From contig NW_026262690.1 in NCBI RefSeq assembly GCF_021869535.1, positions 89,573,995 to 89,637,994 on the forward strand: a stretch of DNA of 64,000 bases, given 5' to 3'. The notes under the pieces were generated by a model. It was given only the letters and a program-made list of their open reading frames with translations, made no database searches and was not told the origin of the DNA. The position numbers were made by a program, and so were the translations under genes. This stretch comes from Mytilus californianus (Eukaryota; Mollusca; Bivalvia; Mytilida; Mytilidae). This document shows positions 57,601 through 60,960 of this stretch, one piece after another; position 1 is the stretch's first letter, and each line of letters starts with the position of its first letter.

Positions 57601-59496
57601 TTTTATTTAAATCAGACCATAATACTACAAATTTCATAAAGAAATAGTTGTGGTATTACTATTGATACCAAATAAGTTCTTTTTGGCACATCACATCATA
57701 AATTACAAAGAAGTGACCACTTAATTAGGCATTATTTTTTTATGAAACATCAGTTATGGTCCAATTTTTCCATAATTCTTAACATTATTTGGCATAATTT
57801 ACTTTGGTCGTAATCCACTTCTCAGAATTTGTTTGTGTCTGTGTATTTAATATCATCATTGACATTTGATTGTTACATAACATTTTGGATCATTGTTTGT
57901 GGCAAAGGTTTTCTTTAAGCTTTTAGGTACAAAAAATACACCAAATTAAAAACCAATTGTTCAGAGAACAATTGAAGGTCTTTCCACCCATAAAGATCTA
58001 TTTTGATATAGAATTATTAAAATTCGGTTTAAAATATCATATCCAGCGTCAAATGATAGCTTATTGTACACTGATTCCAAAAATATATGGTTTCTATACA
58101 TTTTTTTCTAAATAAGGGAGATAAATTGTTACTTCCGGTTTGAAAAATGTCACTTCCGTGTTTTTTTTATAGTTTACTTGATACTGATTCCAAAAATATA
58201 TGGTTTAATATACTTTTACATTAAATAAGTACAAAAAAATAGCTACTTCCGGTTTACACATGGTCACTTCCGGTTGGCTTTTCCATGGTCAAGTGGCTTG
58301 CAACGTAATGCAAAAAGTCCCATGGATTTATCATGTATACATATGAGGTAAAATCGAAGGTCAATATCTAGAACGTCAAATTTACCTATGACCTTGAGCT
58401 CAATTTCAAGGTCATAAACCAAGGGCTTCAAATCAAAAGACCATAGGTCTTAACTATATATGGTTAATGAGTTATATCACTATATGCCTAATTTTTAATA
58501 TAAGAAGGGAGAAAACTCCAATTTAATGTTAGTGTACCCTTTCAACCAAAATTTATGTTTTACGACATGTCGCAACTTACAATTTAGTAAAAATATGTTG
58601 TCGATATCTTATACAGTTTTTAAAAAGAATTGAAAATAAGCCAAAATCAAAATTTAGAATATGACCTTGACCTCTGACCTTCACCTTTTTTTCTTTTTTT
58701 TGGACCAAGGACCTTAAATCAAAAGATCCTAGGTCTCTATCACTTATGGTTTACAAGATAGAAATGCATATCACTTACATCAAATGCATAAGGGGAAATA
58801 ACTCTCATATGGAGTGTTCGTATGGCTTCGGTCAAAATTGAACAAATCATGCGAAGGATATAACAAGCAATTTTATAAAAGAAATTTGTCACTTTCTTAT
58901 ACGGTTACGGAGGAGATGCAGTCACAAGGAAAACAGTGTTCGGGGAGATAACTCCAACAAAGAAAATTATTCGGTTACGCAGGGTGAATTTCAAAGGCGC
59001 ATAAACTGTTCGATATCATATACCAAACATCTAAGCGACATCTTGCGAAACAAAATTTATACGCAAGAAATAAAAGTGGCGGAAGAAGAAAAAAAAAAAA
59101 ATAATAATAATCAGAACAAATACAATAGGTCTTTCCACCGAAAAGTGGAAAGACCTAATTATTGTAATTTGATAGCAATACCAAAATTTGCTGACTTTGG
59201 GTTCTATAATGTACTCTTTTGAAGATATTTGTATAAACAAGCAATAAGGCTTTTCAAAATGACCCATTTAAGAACCAAATTATAACTTTTTTGATATTTA
59301 ATGATAAAGTTGAAATTCAACCCCATAGTTGGCCAAAAGTGAACTTTGTCCTTTACAGTAATTGATGTGTTACCTATATATGTTTATCTTCCGCAGGAAA
59401 CAACAAATCTTTAGAAGAAAAGTTAATGCAGCAATGGTTTCTACTGGTTAATAAAAGAAATGCTTTGATAAGAAGACAGATGCAGCTTAATATTTT
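21574..59496 (+). CDS. EHBP1: EH domain-binding protein 1 (19 coding exons, C-terminus off window)
   Basis: Exons: 21574-21674, 22233-22290, 28214-28363, 29487-29668, 31412-31656, 35431-35938, 36461-36542, 37360-37529, 38425-38473, 42190-42950, 43396-43453, 44312-44446, 45327-45471, 46593-46652, 53022-53143, 53874-53973, 55775-55839, 57292-57409, 59397-59496. Every junction is GT-AG and phases are continuous: 3209 nt, 1069 codons plus two bases. Domains: C2 (1-165), acidic linker with NPF motifs at 227, 231, 263, 277 and 714, two KRAPAPPQ motifs, calponin homology (about 455-560), Ser-rich disorder, two coiled-coil pieces ([29 protein letters not shown]) and the start of bMERB (about 998 onward). 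Known for the family: EHBP1 links EHD proteins (via NPF) and Rab8/10-type GTPases (via bMERB) to actin in endocytic recycling and tubulation. The last roughly 100 residues are missing because the gene continues past 64000. Exon 1 has an upstream acceptor, so a non-coding 5' exon exists but was not located. Confidence 0.95.
22233..22290 (+). CDS. EHBP1: EHBP1 exon 2 (C2 domain)
   Basis: It completes the split Trp codon and reads [19 protein letters not shown], the basic strand of the NT-C2 domain. Acceptor GATTTAG, donor CAG|GTATTT. It leaves in phase 0. Confidence 0.93.
22293..22475. repeat. Minisatellite in EHBP1 intron 2
   Basis: About five copies of a unit beginning TTTTCATTGACCATGTTTCA, with alternating short (31 bp) and longer (about 40 bp) tails (CATACATGTATGATAGA). 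It starts two bases after the exon 2 donor. Confidence 0.85.
22800..22868. repeat. Dispersed repeat family A, short fragment
   Basis: The segment GAGAATGGAAATGGGGAATG, TGTCAAAGAGACAACAACC, GACCAAAGAG is the fixed end of a repeat seen also at 37850, 44585 and 60060. Only about 65 bp is present. Confidence 0.75.
22938..24650. repeat. Hairpin-ended element with nine 134-bp units
   Basis: The left end is a hairpin AAGTCTCCCAAACG/CGTTTGGGAGACTT-like (AAACGAAGTTTGGGAAGACT), then TTATTATTATTATTC TTCTTCTTCTTCCGCC. The core has about nine units of mostly 134 bp (TCTGGTTTGTCATG at 23413, 23547, 23681, 23801, 23935, 24069, 24203, about 24337 and 24460), each with TGGTCGAGATCCCCACCCCT. The right end CTTCGTTTGGGAGACTTCGT mirrors the left. 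Units alternate between two subtypes (AAGCACATCAAAT and AAGATGGTTTGAATGA). Confidence 0.88.
25078..26392. repeat. AGCTCACC element with two long (about 0.55-kb) direct units
   Basis: It starts with a hairpin GCTCACCTGACCTGAAAGGT / CAAGTGAGC, then a GTCCGTCGTCCGTCGTCCG linker. Two direct copies follow, containing CTCTGAAACTACT, CTTGGCCACAATCATCAT, ATGTGTCCGATGACCCCGCC and AACCAAGATGGCCG (25162 and 25670). It ends AGGTGAGCGACACAGG and the hairpin GGCTCTTTAGAGCC. Related copies: 29755, 54240, 62690, and an end fragment near 57030. Confidence 0.85.
26393..28192 (+). other. EHBP1: EHBP1 intron 2, unassigned part
   Basis: AT-rich intron. A weak inverted pair (CCCTATTACCAGCTACCATT near 26714 and CTACCTGTTGGTAATAGCTG near 26870) may mark an old MITE of about 190 bp. 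Nothing else was recognised. Confidence 0.45.
26712..26903. mobile_element. Possible old MITE with GCCCTATTACCAGCTA ends
   Basis: The left CCCTATTACCAGCTACCATT and the right TGGTAATAGCTGGTAATAGG are imperfect inverted repeats about 190 bp apart. The interior is non-coding. Degenerate; no target duplication resolved. Confidence 0.5.
28214..28363 (+). CDS. EHBP1: EHBP1 exon 3 (C2 domain)
   Basis: Fifty codons in phase 0. It contains [20 protein letters not shown] and DKEWTF, both conserved in the C2 domain of EHBP1 proteins. Donor GAT|GTAAAT. It lies after a 5.9-kb intron holding large repeat elements. Confidence 0.93.
28378..28684. repeat. ATGCCCC hairpin element, single unit
   Basis: It starts TTTTATGCCCCACTTAGGGC, then a GTCCGTTCGTCCGTCCGTC linker and one core unit, and ends GTGGGGCATCCATG, TACTATGGACACATTC. 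It has the same plan as the element at 20525 but different core sequence. It starts about 15 bp after EHBP1 exon 3. Confidence 0.7.
28780..29260. other. A-rich, low-complexity intron stretch
   Basis: G-runs at 28791-28800 and 29231-29240 flank an A-rich region (AAAAACAAAA patterns). The minus-strand open frames here are Phe/Leu-rich translations of that composition, not genes. Confidence 0.6.
29487..29668 (+). CDS. EHBP1: EHBP1 exon 4 (end of C2 domain)
   Basis: It encodes [19 protein letters not shown] and ends [12 protein letters not shown], the last C2 strand. The acceptor is a weak TTTTGAATAG and the donor AC|GTAAGT. Leaves two bases of a Thr codon, completed by the next exon. Confidence 0.92.
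29755..30372. repeat. AGCTCACC-family element, partial, with nested SINE
   Basis: The head part (CTTCTCTGAAACTACTAATC, CTTGGCCACAATCATCATTA) and the tail part (AGGTGAGCGACACAGGC, TCTTTAGAGCCTCTAG) match the element at 25078. The middle is replaced by unrelated sequence, including a tRNA-like SINE. Confidence 0.75.
30015..30297 (-). mobile_element. tRNA-derived SINE (family 2), minus copy
   Basis: On the minus strand the head reads GCTTCAGTGCTCATGGTAGC, GTGTTCGCCTCAAGTGTGGG and GATCGTGAGTCCGAACC, which resembles a tRNA with A and B boxes (GTAGCGTGTTCGCC, GAGTCCGAACC). The body contains GACTCCGAGCCAACCAG-complementary sequence and ends near GCTTAGCGTGTCAGTC. Degenerate body copies lie at 36200 and 46045. 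Boundaries are approximate. Confidence 0.65.
30538..30672. repeat. Dispersed repeat family C
   Basis: The segment AATAAGGAGATGAGGTATGA, TTGCCAATGAGACAACTATC, followed by GGCAACAGTACAGCCTTCAA, is a mussel interspersed repeat. A shorter copy is at 53160-53260. Confidence 0.75.
30680..30970. repeat. Dispersed repeat family D with ACCTGTATTTACACAGGT hairpin
   Basis: It contains an inverted pair (AAGTATATTTAACC near 30688 and GGGTTAAATATACT near 30760) and a hairpin CCTGTATTTACACAGG near 30853, then GTAAGCAAAACATATTCTAT. The second copy at 45060-45240 has the same hairpin and the same AAGCAAAACATATT block. Confidence 0.65.
31165..31262 (-). mobile_element. SINE family 1 fragment
   Basis: GGTGTTTAGCACTTTCATCA and TTTTTATTGGTGGAGGAAGC match the 3' body and tail of the SINE at 13590 in the same orientation. 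The tRNA-like head is absent (5' truncation). Confidence 0.65.
31412..31656 (+). CDS. EHBP1: EHBP1 exon 5 (linker, two NPF motifs)
   Basis: It reads [12 protein letters not shown], matching the family, then an acidic stretch and [12 protein letters not shown] with two NPF motifs four residues apart (residues 227 and 231). NPF is the ligand of EH domains (EHD1-type proteins). Donor G|GTATTT. Confidence 0.9.
32337..32800. mobile_element. 464-bp inverted-repeat element, copy 1
   Basis: The ends are GGTGTAATACCACCA and TGGTGGTATTACACC, perfect inverted repeats. With flanks the match extends to TTA...TAA, so the outer TA may be the target duplication. The interior contains CCTATTAGTCTTTGTTAAAT and CAACCGGATGTGACGTACTA (a CRE-like TGACGTA). 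It is nearly identical to copy 2 at 33704-34167, in the same orientation. Confidence 0.88.
33704..34167. mobile_element. 464-bp inverted-repeat element, copy 2
   Basis: It has the same termini, length and orientation as 32337-32800, and only a few substitutions were noticed (for example CAGTACTATAG versus CAGTACCATAG, GGATCAATT versus GGATTAATT). The right flank is TTT rather than TAA. The interval between the copies (about 0.9 kb) is not repeated. Confidence 0.88.
34168..35430 (+). other. EHBP1: EHBP1 intron 5, no recognised feature
   Basis: AT-rich intron without a recognised repeat, up to the exon 6 acceptor. Confidence 0.5.
35431..35938 (+). CDS. EHBP1: EHBP1 exon 6 (NPF and proline-rich linker)
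   Basis: The 508-nt exon carries NPF at residues 263 and 277, separated by an acidic run, then KRAPAPPQ twice (PxxP, possible SH3 ligands) in a Ser/Pro/Lys-rich disordered region. Acceptor TTTATTTTAG, donor AG|GTAGTT. Confidence 0.9.
36200..36335 (-). mobile_element. SINE family 2, degenerate body fragment
   Basis: The run ACTCACAGTGTCTCTAGGAA GA...CACATTATTCTGA, GAGCAAAGC and CTTACTC...ATGC follows, in order, the body of the SINE at 30015. No tRNA-like head remains. Confidence 0.5.
36461..36542 (+). CDS. EHBP1: EHBP1 exon 7 (linker)
   Basis: The 82-nt exon has a strong acceptor (TTTTTTTTTCTTTCAG) and donor AAG|GTAAAT. Phases fit exons 6 and 8. It encodes an acidic/polar linker ([19 protein letters not shown]). 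The frame stays open past the donor, but those codons lack family similarity. Confidence 0.8.
36662..36864. mobile_element. TACTGTAAATTC MITE, decayed copy
   Basis: The left end TACTGTAAATTCAGAAATTA, TTGCGTGCATTTATTATTGC matches the MITE at 9682. The right end is diverged (GATTTGTGAATTGAGAGTA). Located 0.1 kb after EHBP1 exon 7. Confidence 0.75.
37360..37529 (+). CDS. EHBP1: EHBP1 exon 8 (calponin homology, first half)
   Basis: It reads [20 protein letters not shown] and [20 protein letters not shown], a classic CH-domain start with the TSWRNG(M/L)AFCA core. The acceptor is a tandem TAG/CAG (TTGTAGCAG), so one Gln may be optional. Donor AT|GTAAGT. Confidence 0.95.
37850..37945. repeat. Dispersed repeat family A fragment
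   Basis: AATGGAAACAGAATATATCA, AAGAGACAATAATCTGACCA, AAGAGCAGAAAACAGCCCAA and GGCCACCAATGGGTCTTC match family A in order. It lies within EHBP1 intron 8. Confidence 0.75.
38425..38473 (+). CDS. EHBP1: EHBP1 exon 9 (calponin homology, middle)
   Basis: The 49-nt exon encodes [17 protein letters not shown], the CH-domain middle. Acceptor TTATTTCAG, donor ATA|GTAAGT. Its match to the family fixes the frame despite its small size. Confidence 0.92.
38612..40790. repeat. GTCGAGCCTGCGAC element carrying a nested element
   Basis: It starts with a hairpin-like TCGAGCCTGCGACTTTTGTC / GCAAAAGCGAGAC and a GGCGGCAGCGGCGTCC linker. Units of about 170 bp contain TTCACTCTGTGGTTAAAG, ATCCTGGATTT, ACCAAACTTGGA and TTATGATCA, with TTTCTGCCAGTTAACATTAC. 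It ends near TTGTTGAGCCTGCAACTAAC and ACGAGACACTGGGTTCC. The TACGACCGC element (38921-40234) has inserted between AAAGTTTT and CAAATTTTAATAAC. Confidence 0.78.
38921..40234 (+). mobile_element. TACGACCGC tandem-core element, plus copy, nested
   Basis: The left end is TTTATACGACCGCAAAA and TTTTGTGGTCGTATATTGGT (hairpin), then GTCGTCGTCGTCGTCCGACG. The core has about six units of about 155 bp. The right end is TTCAGGGTTCGACCTCTGCG, GTCGTATCAAGCTGCGCCCA, GCGGAGCATTTTA. A G-run of 20 (about 39920-39939) interrupts the last unit. The intact host sequence around 40400 shows what the empty site looked like. Confidence 0.85.
40945..41562. repeat. ATGCCCC tandem-core element, 3 units
   Basis: It starts ATGCCCCTGTGGTAGCAGAG, GGGGCATTAAGTTTTACCC, then TACGTACGTACG. 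Three units of about 160 bp share TTTAGTTTGCCTCAAC, ATGTTATGAAACTTATACAC and AATTTTGGTGG. It ends GCAAGCTGGGGCATCATCTG, CCCATGGACACATTCC. Same family as 20525 and 54456. Confidence 0.85.
41890..42170. repeat. Tandem pair of about 150 bp before EHBP1 exon 10
   Basis: Two copies share AATTGAAATTT, ATGGAATGTTTTGGACCA, TTTTCACTT(C/T)CACC(G/A)TTCCA and AGTTATGGTACTTGATTA. The second copy ends about 20 bp before the exon 10 acceptor. Confidence 0.8.
42190..42950 (+). CDS. EHBP1: EHBP1 exon 10 (end of CH domain, disordered region)
   Basis: The largest exon, 761 nt. It begins [20 protein letters not shown] and [18 protein letters not shown] (end of the CH domain, about residue 559), then a Ser/Pro/Lys-rich region with TPVTPDSLS and SPEREV and the fifth NPF (residue 714, [10 protein letters not shown]). 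Donor GA|GTAAGA. It ends in [13 protein letters not shown]-type polar sequence. Confidence 0.95.
42951..44311 (+). other. EHBP1: EHBP1 introns 10 and 11, no large repeat recognised
   Basis: Apart from exon 11 (43396-43453) and a T-run at about 43771-43789, nothing was assigned. Confidence 0.45.
43396..43453 (+). CDS. EHBP1: EHBP1 exon 11
   Basis: The 58-nt exon encodes [20 protein letters not shown]. Acceptor TTTTTACAG, donor CAG|GTGATT. Phase in 2, out 0, matching its neighbours. Confidence 0.82.
44312..44446 (+). CDS. EHBP1: EHBP1 exon 12 (coiled-coil piece 1)
   Basis: 45 codons in phase 0. [19 protein letters not shown] matches the family's first LKxxAxxLLExAKxDA helix. Acceptor TTTTATAG, donor CAG|GTATAT. 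Confidence 0.9.
44585..45060. repeat. Dispersed repeat family A with local triplication and nested MITE
   Basis: The head GAGAATGGAAACAGGGGAAT is followed by about 3 tandem copies of a 31-33-bp piece (GGGGAATGTGTCAAAGAGAC AACAGGAAAC) up to 44690, then AGCCCAAGGCCACCAATGGG, GAGGCGGGTTTCAGCTGGCC. It is interrupted by a MITE at 44792-45003 and resumes TACTAGTTCAG, matching the uninterrupted copy at 60060-60960. Confidence 0.85.
44792..45003. mobile_element. TACTGTGGATTCA MITE with TA target site
   Basis: The ends TACTGTGGATTCA and TGAATCCACAGTA are perfect inverted repeats over 13 bp, with longer imperfect pairing (ACCAATTTTCGTGGATT / ATCCACGAAAATTGGTA). Comparison with the family A copy at 60210 shows insertion at a TA. 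A decayed relative is at 52221. Confidence 0.88.
45060..45245. repeat. Dispersed repeat family D, second copy
   Basis: ACCTGTATTTACACAGGT hairpin, AAGCAAAACATATTTTATAT and GAGTATATTTTACCCTATAA match the copy at 30680, part of it in inverted arrangement. Confidence 0.65.
45327..45471 (+). CDS. EHBP1: EHBP1 exon 13 (coiled-coil piece 2)
   Basis: It begins [20 protein letters not shown], the second conserved [12 protein letters not shown] helix. Acceptor GATGATATAG, donor G|GTATTT, leaving phase 1. Confidence 0.92.
46045..46172 (-). mobile_element. SINE family 2, degenerate body fragment
   Basis: AACTCACAAGGAAACAG, CTTGACACATTATCCTGACT, TGAGTTGACAACTCTTTGCT and AGTGGAGAAGCAACA match the SINE body at 30015 in order. 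No head. Confidence 0.55.
46593..46652 (+). CDS. EHBP1: EHBP1 exon 14 (candidate cassette exon)
   Basis: Exactly 60 nt, phase 1 in and phase 1 out, encoding [20 protein letters not shown]. Skipping it joins exon 13 to exon 15 in frame. Acceptor ATGCAAACAG, donor G|GTATGT. No strong family match was seen, so confidence is lower than for the flanking exons. Confidence 0.7.
47275..47545. repeat. AT-rich minisatellite, about 30-bp unit x9
   Basis: Repeated TATACAAATTACTGATATCT CCATAAA units with variants (GTACAAATTACTG, TTAGTGATGTCTCTA). EHBP1 intron 14. Confidence 0.88.
48132..48284. mobile_element. 153-bp hairpin (foldback) with arms of about 48 bp
   Basis: The left arm AATTAAATGCTTCTTTTTAT ... 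AGGGTGTAAAAGCGTTGAC pairs with the right arm GATCAACGCTTTTACAACCC ... AAAAAGTAGCATTCAATT. The 55-base loop contains CATTCGAAAAATTCGTATGC. It could be a minimal MITE or a transcribed structured element; no open frame. Confidence 0.8.
48795..49020. repeat. Dispersed mussel repeat with CTCTTCAGTGATACTC motif
   Basis: CACCAGATGCGCATTTCGAC, AATAAATGTCTCTTCAGTGA and TACTCATGGCCAAAATATT, followed by AAGGAATCGGAGCTTTGTAT, is a dispersed sequence I recognise from mussel data. It shares a motif with the repeat at 19770. The frame at 48730-48945 is its shadow. Confidence 0.6.
49150..49530. repeat. Degenerate tandem pair of about 180 bp
   Basis: Two copies share GACTGTTTGATTTGGGT, CAGAACAAGG, ACAGTGAC, and ATGAAATTG(A/G)TA. 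EHBP1 intron 14. Function unknown. Confidence 0.7.
50341..51598 (+). mobile_element. TACGACCGC tandem-core element, intact plus copy
   Basis: The left end TTTTATACGACCGCAAAATT, TTGCGGTCATATATTGGT (hairpin), then GTCGTCATCCGAAGAC. Core units of about 155 bp contain GGATCTCTCTGAAATTGTAC, CATACCACAAAGGGAAGGCT and AACTTGTGTTCAAGTGTA. The right end is GGGTTCGACCTCTGCGGTCG, TATCAAGCTGCGCCCAGCGG, AGCATTTTAT. Same sequence, length and orientation as the 38921 copy; EHBP1 intron 14. Confidence 0.88.
51927..52218 (+). mobile_element. tRNA-derived SINE (family 1) with perfect 13-bp TSD
   Basis: The SINE (51940-52205) starts AGGGGCCTCGGTGGCTGAGT with an A-box-like TGGCTGAGTTGTCTAAG, a B box GAGTTCGAACCCC (about 52010-52022), body CTTCCTCCACCAATAAAAAC, and an A-rich tail (CAAAAAAATCAAAATCAAAA). 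Both flanks carry TCTCACTATAGTG (51927-51939 and 52206-52218), the hallmark of LINE-mediated retroposition. Confidence 0.93.
52221..52415. mobile_element. TGTGGATTCA MITE, decayed copy
   Basis: The left end CAGTGTGGATTCATTTATTT TCGTGGATT and right GAATAATAATGAATCCACAT match the MITE at 44792, with a diverged interior. It starts only 2 bp after the SINE's target duplication. Confidence 0.8.
53022..53143 (+). CDS. EHBP1: EHBP1 exon 15 (linker)
   Basis: The 122-nt exon reads [20 protein letters not shown] and then [19 protein letters not shown], Ser/Lys-rich disorder. Acceptor TGTCTTATTCTAG, donor CAG|GTATTT. It follows a 6.4-kb, repeat-rich intron. Confidence 0.85.
53160..53262. repeat. Dispersed repeat family C, short copy
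   Basis: AAAATAAGGAGATGTGGTAT, GATTGCCTGTGAGACAATTA, TCCACCAGAGTTCAAATGA and TATTGGCAAC match 30538-30672. It begins 17 bp after EHBP1 exon 15. Confidence 0.75.
53874..53973 (+). CDS. EHBP1: EHBP1 exon 16 (linker)
   Basis: The 100-nt exon reads [20 protein letters not shown] and [12 protein letters not shown]. Acceptor GATAATTAG after a poly-T tract, donor G|GTATGT. Confidence 0.85.
54240..55140. repeat. AGCTCACC-family remnant split by an ATGCCCC element
   Basis: The left part (GGCCGGCATGGCTAAAAATA, GAACATATGGG) and the right part (CAAGGCAAGATCTACAAATA, CATGGCCGAAAAACATCAG) match the core of the 25078 element. The break coincides with the ATGCCCC-type element at 54456-54885. Confidence 0.7.
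54456..54885. repeat. ATGCCCC-type tandem-core element, nested
   Basis: It starts ATACCCCCGCCTGTACCGGA, AGGGGCATTAAGTTTTACCC, linker GTCTGTCCGTACGTCC, two units with AAGTTTGCCTCAACCAAATG, ending GCAAGCTGGGTCATCATCTG, ATGGACACATTCCCC. Same family as 20525 and 40945. Confidence 0.82.
55145..57291 (+). other. EHBP1: EHBP1 introns 16-17, mostly unassigned
   Basis: Outside exon 17 the stretch holds a SINE family 1 body fragment (AAAACTGGCCACCACGATGT, about 56727-56775) and the end of an AGCTCACC element (CCAGCTCTTTAGAGCC, about 57030-57055). A tandem pair (TACTGTCTCAATGATAT, TACTGTCTCATTGATGT) lies at 55320-55430. Nothing else was recognised. Confidence 0.5.
55775..55839 (+). CDS. EHBP1: EHBP1 exon 17 (acidic linker before bMERB)
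   Basis: The 65-nt exon reads [20 protein letters not shown] and NE. Acceptor TTATTTTTCAG, donor GAG|GTATGA. Out in phase 0. Confidence 0.85.
57292..57409 (+). CDS. EHBP1: EHBP1 exon 18 (start of bMERB domain)
   Basis: It encodes [20 protein letters not shown] and [19 protein letters not shown], the first helix of the bMERB (DUF3585) domain that binds Rab8-family GTPases. A second AG nine bases inside (57299-57300) is an alternative in-frame acceptor that would drop three residues. Donor G|GTAATA. Confidence 0.92.
57950..59165. repeat. GGTCTTTCCAC hairpin-ended element
   Basis: The left end CAATTGTTCAGAGAACAATT GAAGGTCTTTCCACCC; the right end GGTCTTTCCACCGAAAAGTG, GAAAGACCTAATT hairpin. Inside are repeated CACTGATTCCAAAAATATAT GGTTT blocks (about 58068 and 58183), ACTTCCGGTT motifs and, near the right end, GGAAGAAG(A)n ATAATAATAATCAGAACAAA. 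That microsatellite block is the reverse complement of the one in the element at 22938. EHBP1 intron 18. Confidence 0.75.
59397..59496 (+). CDS. EHBP1: EHBP1 exon 19 (bMERB, second part)
   Basis: It reads [20 protein letters not shown] and [11 protein letters not shown], with the conserved QWFxLVNKxNALIRRQ core of bMERB domains. Acceptor TTCCGCAG, donor TT|GTAAGC. Frame beyond the donor stops at once, so splicing must continue to an exon not found before 64000. Confidence 0.93.
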
Positions 59497-60060
59497 GTAA
59501 GCTTATAGTGTATTGTTGATTTGTATATCTTCTATTCATATTTGGCATTATTAATGCAGGAGTCCATTTCATAATTTTTAAGTGAAAGAAGAAGGTTCAC
59601 AGTGGAATCCATTTTGGTCTTAAAATTATGACTTTCTAACTCACTAATTTGCTGTAGAAATGTGATAGAGCACAATCCTTACACAGAAAGATATTCACAA
59701 AGGTTGTCTTTTGTGTTCATCTACTAGCTGAGGAAAACTCATTTATATCCACGTTTATCCTCTATACTAATTCAAAACAAATGGTCCTGAAATTAGTTTG
59801 TTTTTTGCTAAATTTTGTAAGTTGCTGCTATGACTATATTTTACAACATCACAGTCAATTCGGGTCATCAAGACTAACCTAATAGTTACATTTTCATATA
59901 AGTCTATATACTGTATATCAGGGTTTTTTATGCGTCTGCTTTTTTTTTGAGATTTGATGATAAAATGGGCAGCTTAAATTTTCATTGTGTATAATTTTCG
60001 CTGAATGGGAAAATACATGCGAAAATATAACTGTATAGTATTGTTAAAAATGTAAATAAC
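59497..60060 (+). other. EHBP1: EHBP1 intron 19, unassigned
   Basis: No next bMERB exon and no repeat was recognised before the family A element. Confidence 0.5.
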
Positions 60061-60960
60061 ATAAAATTGAGAATGGAAATGGGGAATGTGTCAAAGAGAC
60101 AACAACCCGACCACAGAACAGACAACAGCAGAAGGCCACCAACAGGTCTTCAATGCAGCGAGAAATTCCCGCACCCGGAGGCGTCCTTCAGCTGGCCCCT
60201 AAACAAATATATATATTAGTTCAGTGATAATGAACGCCATACTAAACTCCAAATTGTACACAAGAAACTAAAATTAAAAATAATACAAGACTAACAAAGG
60301 CTAGAGGCTCCTGACTTGGGACAGGCGCAAAAATGCGGCGGGGTTAAACATGTTTATGAGATCTCAACCCTCCCCCTATACCTCTAGCCAATGTAGAAAA
60401 GTAAACGCATAACAATACGCACATTAAAATTCAGTTCAAGAGAAGTCCGAGTCTGATGTCAGAAGATGTAACCAAAGAAAATAAACAAAATGACAATAAT
60501 ACATAAATAACAACAGACTACTAGCAGTTAACTGACATGCCAGCTCCAGACTTCAATTAAACTGATTGAAAGATTATGTTTTCATCATATGAATATCAGG
60601 CACAATCCTTCCCGTTAGGGGTTTAGTATCATACCATCATAACATATATGAGAAGAACATAACCCGTGTCATGCCAACAACTGGTTTTTAAATAAATGTG
60701 TTTAGTGCCGATGCAAAGACCCTATAAGTGAATCAATATTAACGCCAAAATATGCAATCTTAAATGACCTGACAACAGTATCGTAACTATATCCCTTCTT
60801 AATAAGTCTATTTAAAGGTTTTGTTAGTTTCAGAGGTGAATACTGACATTTTTGTGCTTTATAAAGAATATTTCCTTAAAAAATTGGATGTGAAATACCT
60901 GAACGTATAAGAAGTCTGCATGTTGAGCTATATTTATAAACTTGATTGACTGACTGGTAA
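60060..60960. repeat. Dispersed repeat family A, longest copy
   Basis: It starts AAAATTGAGAATGGAAATGG and continues through GAGGCGTCCTTCAGCTGGCC, CTCCTGACTTGGGACAGGCG, CAAAAATGCGGCGGGGTTAA and GACAACAGTATCGTAACTAT. All four copies in the window share this left end but stop at different points, as expected of a retroelement whose 3' end is on the left (minus-strand sense, 5' truncated). No reverse-transcriptase frame remains here. Confidence 0.8.
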
